A stretch of DNA of 64,000 bases from Calliopum simillimum. Its lineage: Eukaryota; Arthropoda; Insecta; Diptera; Lauxaniidae. Shown here in pieces: positions 23,901 through 32,900 of this stretch; the stretch's first letter is position 1; every line of letters starts with the position of its first letter. Below the pieces are notes generated by a model. That model was not told the DNA's origin. It worked only from the letters and a program-made list of their open reading frames with translations, and made no database searches. A program made the translations under genes and the position numbers. The stretch lies in contig OX638369.1 of assembly GCA_951812925.1 (NCBI GenBank), positions 66,044,228 to 66,108,227 of the forward strand, in the 5' to 3' direction.

Positions 23901-26900
23901 GCTTTAATCGAAACAATTTATCCCATCTTTGAAAATATTTGACATAGGTAAATAAAATTTGGTGTATATACGTAGAATACTTGAGTTAATAGCATTCAAT
24001 AAAAATATGGGCGGTGCCACGCCCCCTCAACTCTATATTAGTCGTATCTCTGGAACTATTTGACTCAGGTGAATGAGATTTGGTACGTATATATTTCTAA
24101 TTGGCGCTGGGAAAACAATTTTCAATAAAAATAGGCAGAGCCACGCCCCTCCATCTTAAAGAACCAAATTTTACATATGTACCAAATCTCATTCACCTGA
24201 GTTCCAGAGATAAGACGAATATAGGGTTGTGGGGGCGTGGCACCACCCATATTTTTATTGAATGCTATTAACTCAAGTATTCTACGTAAGTATGTATATG
24301 CACCAAATTTTATTTACCTATGTCAAATATTTTCAAAGATGGGATTAATTGTTTCGATTAAAGCCACATATATATATAGCCAGACACATATATATATACA
24401 GTGAGTCACAAATGTATATTGCATACAAAAAGTATTCAAAAATTCGAATTAATACGCAATTTTTAGCCGTTTCATTCTTGGAAAAGTAATATTTTTTTAT
24501 AAACTTCGAGTCATTGGAACGTTAACTATGATACCACTTCATAAAAAAATTAAAATAATGCGTTCTAATCCCCTAAAAAGCAAAGAAATGATTTATTCAT
24601 CTTTTTTATAAGGTCACAAAAGTATTTTGCTTTTTAAATAGTAATATTTTACTTTGAGATTATTTATCAAGTAAAAGTGGCTTTTTTAATAATAACCATG
24701 GTAGCCATTATTTGAAGAGACATCATATAAACATCTTTGCGAGGATTCCATCCCTTTACGACATTTTCAGTCGGTGTTTTTTCCCATTTTTTTGCAGTAC
24801 TCGTTTGAGCACATTTTTTTGATAAAATATGGTTTTTTCTGACCTTTCCACTATATAAGGCCAAAAAATTTCTATTGGATTCCAAAAAGAATATCGCGGT
24901 GGTGTTTTAATCTCTTTGGTGTTGTACAGAAGTGTCACAGGATGTGTATTTAGGGTCATTATCTTTTGAAAATAAGAAGTCATCTTGTGGTAAACCCATT
25001 TTTTAAGTACTGGGTGCAATTTTTTTTTGTGGAATTGGACTGATGTTCATGTCTATTCATATTGCCACCGATAAGTTTAAGTTTCCCCATTCCATAAGCC
25101 GAAAACAGCCCACGACACACCATCATGTAAAATTATTGCTTTTAAGTTATAAAAGTTAAGGGTTTTATTTGCTTTATGCCAGACCATACGGCGTCCATCG
25201 GATCCGAAAATATTATTTTTGCTTTCTATTGGATCCAATAATATAATATTTGCTTTTCATCGGAACAATAGACGCCGTGAGGTCTGGCATAAGGTAAATA
25301 AAACCCTTAACTTTAATAACTTTAAAGCAACAATTTTACATGATGGTGTGTCGTGGGCTGTTCTTGGCTCATGGAATGGGGAAACTTAATCTGATCGGTG
25401 GCAATATGGATAGACATGAATATCAGTCCCATTTAACAAAAATAAATTGCACCCAGTACTTAAAAAATGGGTTTACCATAAGATGACGTCTTACTTTCAA
25501 AAGACAATGACCCTAAATACACATCCTGAGACACTTCTGTACAACACCAAAGAGGTTAAAAAGCACCGCGATATTCTTTTTGGAATCCAATAGAAATTTT
25601 TTGGCCTTATATAGTGGAAAGGTCAGAAAATACCATATTTTATCAAAAAAATGTGCTCAAACGAGTACTGCAAAAAAAATGGGAAAAAACACCGACTGAA
25701 AATGTCGTAAAGGGATGGAATCCTCGCAAAGATGTTTATATGATGTCTCTTCAAATAATGGCTACCATGGTTATTATTAAAAAAGCCTCTTTTACTTGAT
25801 AAATAATCTCAAAGTAAAATATTACTACAAAGCAAAATACTTTTGTGACCTTATAAAAAAGATGAATAAATCATTTCTTTGCTTTTTAGGGGATTAGAAC
25901 GCATTATTTTAATTTTTTTAAGGAGTGGTATCATAGTTAACGTTCCAATGACTCGAAGTTTAAAAAAAAATATTACTTTTCCAAGAATGAAACGGCTAAA
26001 AATTGAGTATTAATTCGAATTTTTGAATATTTTTTGTATGCAAAATACATTTGTGACTCACTGTATATATAGAAGAGAAGCAGGTACGATTTTCTGGTTT
26101 AAAGATTTTAAATCTGGAAACAGTTAAGAACAACTCTACATAGAGTTTTCTGAGGTCCAAGTCAGTAAAACCTGCCGCTCCTTGAGGGGGCCCGTGTGTA
26201 GCTAAATTTCTTAAATGTATTTTGTTGTTGTTTAGAGCAGATTCGCTCTTTTACCCTCCTGCCACACTAGCTGCCCTACTTTGTGAATACCATTAATGAA
26301 AACAAATTTAATTAAAAATTTTTTTTAGAAATTAAATATATATATTTATATGTATGATTTTTAATTTTTCTTTTTTTTTTTCATTATTTAAATAAATATG
26401 CCGTCATAGTCGTGTTTTATGTTAAAATACCTGGAGATCGATCCCTGCTCGGTCGACAATCTGCTCTGATAGTTATATTCGATGTTTTTTATTCAGAGCT
26501 ATTTTTTGTGATGAAATTCATATCTTTTTGCATCCAATTTCATGCTTTCAAAATGATAAATTTGCTGATGAGAAAAATAATAAGAAAAAACTCTTGAAGT
26601 ATCGAGTGATATCGGAAACAATAGAAAAATATCAAAAGTTCAATTTCGTCTCATGGAGTATTTGGGGATTATAATCACTTCATATTCGACAATTTTGTTT
26701 GTTAACATTGCCATTTAGGTCAAAATGAGCTTCGTCAGTCATAAAAATACAGTTTAAGACGTTTTCGTCCTCTTCCACCATCTGAAGAATCTTCTGGCAA
26801 AATTCCAAGTGATGCCCCCATCCACAATCAATGCGGGACTTGCAGGAAGCTTTTTGAGTTTTTTCTTATTTCGTTCTCATTCCCGCATTGGCAATAAAAA

Positions 26901-29900
26901 CTGGTCTGCAATCACTGCTTGCAGTAAAATTTGACGTCTATGCCGATCCCTATAATTAAGCATTAAAATCGATTAAAATGTGTAAAAAAGAATACAAATT
27001 TAGTTTACCGTTTTGTTGGCGTCGAGCTGAATTGATATTTATCCGTTATTTCTGTTTTATTTAAATTATTTTTTAAATAAATTTGACATTTTTCAAACAA
27101 AATCTTACAGTGATGCTTATTTTTTCTTGCTAAATCTGCACGTAACCGAATATAGAGCAAGTACTTGCAACTTTTTGATATATATTTTACAATATATGTA
27201 ATAAAATGAAACCAATTATAATAATAATGTGTATAAGGAAAAATGTGAGACAGACTTCCTAAACTTATATACACAATGTTCACAAAAAGTTTTGTGACAG
27301 CGTCTAAGCTTAAACAGCATGCAACATTATAAAAATATGCTTTTCTGTATTTTTGCATAAGAGAACACTTTATTTGCAAAGTTTGACATTTCACTGTTCG
27401 AAAATAATAAAGTCGCAAAAAAAAATAATTAAAAAAATTAGAACATGTTCGTCAGTTTTGCTCAATTTAAAGATGGATGCAGAAAGTGATTATTTAAAAG
27501 AATTTATTTATAGTTCTCAATTGTCAACCTGAAATAGTTTTTGAGGTCTGTAGGCTCAGAGTTGCTTATTTCTTTTAAAATATTGACATGTGAATAATCT
27601 TTTCTCGCGGTAACCCATCTCTTTATCCATTTGCTCCTCTTTTATTGTTGTTTTTTCAGCAAGCGCAATAATTAAATTTTCTTATTTTCCATGTTTACTA
27701 CTCAAATTTTATAGCTGACAGACCGCTACCAACAATCATTCAAAACTGATGAAGTTTTGACTGACGAACATGATAGGTAGTCTGTACCCCGTTTAGGAAG
27801 TCGCCCAAGATTTTAATTACACTTTTAGTATATTTCGAACATGAGTATGGTACCGACTACTTTTAAATGTATCCATTTTCTACACACATTAGAAAAAAAT
27901 TGTCACTAGTACGTTTTCCTGTTCCTGTGTCGAGGGAACAAGCAACAGCTTTGCATGAAATCGAAAAGCTTTTTCTTACTCTCTTTTCTATTTTTCTCAA
28001 TTCCTACATGCGGTAAAATATAATTTTCTGATCTGCTCTAACTCATGAAATTTCAACTAACTGTTTCATTTGCACCTGTCCCTGCATTGATTTTGGATAA
28101 GGCATGAATCGGCAAGTCTACTGCATTTAGTTTATTTTTCATTTGAATTTTGTATGGAAACAAGTTCAAATCTTTGTGTATAATTGTCTGCAGTGACTGT
28201 CTGCTGATATTCATTTGAGCAGATAAGCTCCTTGCCGAATTCTGGGATTGGCTTGTATGGCAGCAGCTATAGCAGCGATAGTTTCCTGCGTCCGAACTGA
28301 AGCTTTTCGATAATAAGGCCTTCTTTCAATTGTCCCGTGCTCGGCAAAATGGTTTACGAGCCTTGTTATAGTTCATCTGCTCGGAGGAGTGCCCCCAAAC
28401 GTGCGCCTATATTCTCTTTTTACTGAAACTATGGACTCCAATGCGTGATAACGCATTTTCGTTAAATCTAAAGATTAATCGGTAAAATAAAAAAAAATGG
28501 AAAAGATTAATTGGTTAAAAAAAAAGTTACAATGAAACATTTTTTTTGGTAGAAGCTTGCATCAGCCACCCTGCACATAAGTCTGCATATAAGAAATGCG
28601 GTGTCATTCGATTCAGACGTACAAAAACTGGACAAATTTTATCATTGGTGCTGTAGGTAAAAATTATTCTTTTGATATTCCCTTGAAAGAGATTAATATT
28701 TTGATAAAATTTCGTATCACAATTGCAGTTGAGGTGAGTTTCTATTGCCAATTCATTCTTTTGAATTGCTTTATGCATACAGCTTTTTCCAATCCTTTTT
28801 GATTTTATTTACGCTTTTACACTATTTGACATATTTTTCAATGATTTTTGGAGTTCGAAATATTTTTATTTTTTTTTTAAGTTTTAAGGCGAAAAGATAC
28901 GAATTGCACCACATAAAAAAGGTATATGTAAAAAATATCGACTAGAAATCATTAGATCATATTATATACTGAGCAGGAATCGGTCTGCAGGTACTTTTTA
29001 CTTAAAACATGTTTTGATTGTCTTGCTGTCATCTTCAAAAACTCAATTTTGACCTCTAGCAAGTTGGGTAAAATAGAAAAAACAGGCAATTTAGTTCCTC
29101 AAATTGCCACCAGATGGAAAAATGGATGTTAGATTCGGCATCCCAGTGCTCAAAAACACTTGAGTTGGTGTTTGCTTAAAAAAATCAATGAAAAACTGAA
29201 AAATGTCATGTATAAAAATTAACTGGTAAGGGTATAGCCTTTGGCTTGACCAAACATTAAATACCCTACACTGCAGTATTTTTAAAATTTTGCTTATATG
29301 GGAGGTGCCACGCCCTCTTGCCCGATTTCACCTAGTTTTGGTTGAGAGCTTGCATTTATAGTTCTCAGTATGCGACTCAACGTCCGGGATGATGTGGTAT
29401 CACTACGGACCTTTTTATTTATTTATGTGTATTTTGGTTGCAATGTCTTGAAAAATGCTCCTAAAGTTGCATTTTGAATATATTTTTTGTATGGGCGGTA
29501 GACGTGTCCGTTGACCGATTTCACTCATTTGCAATTCCACGAACTAACTTTGACGACAGAGACAGTGTACCAAATTTCATTAAATTATCTAGAACAGAAA
29601 ATGTATTTCCACGCACATCCAGCGAGCCAGCCACCCAGACTGACAGACAGACGAACATGGCTATATCGACTCAGGAAGTGACGCTGATCAAGAATATACA
29701 GTAGGTCAAAGCCAAAGTCGTACACTAAAGAAACTATTTTTGAATGCCCCAAAACTAAGTACGCAAAAATAATTTAAGAAATTTGAAGTACATTTTTAAA
29801 TAGCCTATTTAATCCTTCAATTTTAACAAAAAACCAAGTTTGAAATTTTCCGTTATTTTTGAATATAAATAAAAAGTTACAGAAATCAAGCATATCAGTG

Positions 29901-32900
29901 TCAAAGCCAAAGTCGTACACCTTAACAAAATTTTAGTTTTTTACATGAAGGTGATTCACTAATTGTTTGGCGCTCTTTTCAGCAGCTGGGCCTAGAAAAC
30001 TCCATTTTGTTGATGGAAGTAAGGATCATAAGATTTATTTGAACATTTAGAGACTAAATTTACTGCAATGTAAGGATAAACTTGGTCTATTTAGTGATAG
30101 ATACTTTTACCAAGATAACGATCTCAAACATATTTCTTATAATATGAGATCATGGATTCAATATAACTATCCTAATGTTTTTGTAACAATTGAAATCTTG
30201 TGGAATTATCTGGACGCAAAAGTTCGCCAGCACAATATTTGTTCAAAAACTGAACTGATAAGGGTATTCATGGAAAATGGGAAAAAATTCATCCGAGCTA
30301 TTTTGAAAAACTAATTCAAAGGATGCCAAAAGGACTAAACATGACAAATTAAAACAAAATAATGTACGCTAATTACCGAGCTCATGTAAAAATTATAATT
30401 TCGTTAAGGTGTACGACTTTGGCTTTGGTACTGAATATGTTTGATTTCTGTAACTTTTTATTTATTTTCAAAAATAACGGAAAATTCCATGTTTAGTTTT
30501 TTGCTAAAATTGCTATTTCAAAATGTTCTTCAAATTTCTTAAATTATTTTTGCGTACTTAGTTTTGGGGCATTCAAAAATAGTTTCTTTGGTGTACGACT
30601 TTGGCTTTGACCTACTGTATACACTTTTCTATACCTGCCAAGCCTTCTTCTCTGCGTTATAAACGGAAGGACAAAGTGAATATACCCTGGGTGTAGGGTA
30701 TAAACATCATAAACAAATTCGATTTACTTTTTGACAAGGAATTAGCTTGAAAGAGTATAAAAATGTATTGATTGCAAGCACGGTGGTTTTTAAAAAATTT
30801 TAACTTTTTGAAATACCACCCGCGATTTTTTTCAAGGATAATGTTGGGGGACCCTTCTAGTATCTAAATCCGCAATCCGCAAAATCGAACGTCCAGCCGT
30901 TTTTTTTTTTTCGACCTTTTAGTTTTTTTAACGATTTTTGAGTATATCTCGGTGTGTATATACATGTTATGTACACATATATATGTATATACGTACATAT
31001 ATATAATTGTATATGTATATATGTGTAATATATATATATGGATATATATATACATACATACATACATACATATAAAAGGTATCATTTCCGCACCATTTAT
31101 TTTTTAAAAAATCGGTTTTATCGTATTTAAGAAAAACACAAAGAAAAACCGGAAACGAAAGTAATCACTTCAAATCTGATTTTTGATGCTTAATCCGATT
31201 CCGGTATTAGAATTGCTCTATTACGTCTGGACTTTGAGATATCCTTACATATATGTTTAAAGGACACCATTTTTTTTTCTATTTTTGAAGTTATATAACA
31301 AGATAAGGTAATATTATGCCGTAAAATCTGGTATAACAGTTAATAGCCCTAGTTTTTTCCTTAAAAACTCAATCAAACCGATAACGATATCTTTTTTTTT
31401 GTCGGAGATATCTTTGCCTAAAAAGTTAAAAAAGTGCAAAAACACGATTTTTGGCTATATTGGATGTTATATGCAGGACACACAAAATTTTTTTGGGAAT
31501 TTCTATTACCAGAAACATTTGGTCCTTTCTTTTGGCTTTAAACTGAGCTATCAAATGTTCATCTGCAATATTTTTCTGCGAAGTTATGTTAACTTTAAAA
31601 TCACACCATGAAACTTAAAGCGAAAAATCTCGGTTTTCGGCTATATTTGAGGTTGTATACAGTACGGACGAAATTCGTCTGCTCTTTTTTACTAACCGAA
31701 GCATTTAAAGCCATTCTTTATCTTCAAAATAAGCTATCAAGAGGTCTCTTGTGATTGTTTTCCACAAAGTTATGACCATTTAAAAATTACATTATGGAGT
31801 GCAAACTCACAGTGTACGAGTATTCCTTATATTGCTGCAACATGTCGTCTTAAAATAGTCATAACTTTTTAGAAAACAATTACAAGAGACCACTTAATAG
31901 CTCATTTTGAAGATAAAGAATGGTTTTAAATGCTTAGGTTAGTAAAAAAGAGCAGACGAATTTCGTCCGTACTGTATACAACCTCAAATATAGCCGAAAA
32001 CCGAGATTTTTCGCTTTAAGTTTCATGGTGTGATTTTAAAGTTAACATAACTTCGCAGAAAAATATTGTAGATGAACATTTGATAGCTCAATTTAAAGCC
32101 AAAAGAAAGGACTAAATGTTTCTGGTAATAGAAATTCCCAAAAAAATTTTGTGTGTCCTGCATATAACATCCAATATAGCCAAAAATCGTGTTTTTGCAC
32201 TTTTTTAACTTTTTAGGCAAAGATATCTCCGACAAAAAAAAAGATATCGTTATCGGTTTGATTGAGTTTTTAAGGAAAAAACTAGGGCTATTAACTGTCA
32301 TACCAGATTTTACGGCATAATATTACCTTATCTTGTTATATAACTTCAAAAATAGGAAAAAAAATGGTGTCCTTTAAACATATATGTAAGGATATCTCAA
32401 AGTCCAGACGTAATAGAGAAATTCTAATACCGGAATCGGATTAAGTATCAAAAATCACATTTGAAGTGATTACTTTCGTTTCCGGTTTTTGTTTGTGTTT
32501 TTCTTGAATACGAAAAAACCGATTTTTTAAAAAATAAATGGTACGGAAATGATACCTTTTATATGTATGTATGTATGTATGTATATATATATCCATATAT
32601 ATATATTACACATATATACATATACAATTATATATATGTACGTATATACATAGATATGTGTACATAACATGTATATACACACCGAGATATACTCAAAAAT
32701 CGTTAAAAAAACTAAAAGGTCGAAAAAAAAAAAACGGCTAGACGTCCGATTTCGCGGATTGCGGATTTAGATACTAGAAGGATCCCCCAACATTATCCCT
32801 GAAAAAAATCGCGGGTGGTATTTCAAAAAGTTAAAATTTTTTAAAAACCACCGTGCAAGATAAAATTTTCAATCGAACTGAAGTTGAACATAGAGTTATG

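Larger units (their letters stand above)
24399..26063. mobile_element. Tc1-like hairpin transposon with TA duplication
   Basis: The termini are CAGTGAGTCACAAATGTA and its complement, flanked by TA (24397-24398 and 26064-26065), as in Tc1/mariner insertions. The whole 1665 bp is palindromic, with arms of about 830 bp centred near 25230. Each arm carries the C-terminal part of a Tc1-like transposase, left on - and right on +. Arm identity is high with small differences. It lacks the N-terminal half, so it needed transposase from elsewhere. Confidence 0.85.
23321..26298. mobile_element. Large foldback element split by a Tc1-like hairpin
   Basis: The ends pair as ggtattcacgaagtagggca (23327 on) and tgccctactttgtgaatacc (to about 26292). 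Inner arms pair as ctcaaggaacggcaggtttt against aaaacctgccgctccttgag, and 23862-24120 pairs with 24160-24398. The right inner arm is interrupted at 24399-26063 by an element with its own TA duplication. Palindromic blocks contain gggcgtggcaccacc-type phrases common in fly repeats. No own transposase is seen. Confidence 0.7.
29222..30710. repeat. Dispersed fly repeat, interrupted by a Tc1-like element
   Basis: The left part (29222-29698) ends with the phrase ggctatatcgactcaggaag. The right part (30618-30710) includes ggaaggacaaagtgaatata followed by ccctgggtgtagggtata. Joined, they match, in opposite orientation, the segment at 45770-46020 with the same phrases. The 29699-30617 element split this copy. 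Confidence 0.7.

Noticed and set aside
27005..27418. 137-codon - strand frame
   Set aside because: Biased AT-rich composition, no motif, flanked by transposon relics; no splice or start context that I trust.
30857..31085. Frames rich in Y, I and H
   Set aside because: They translate a TATG/TATA microsatellite.
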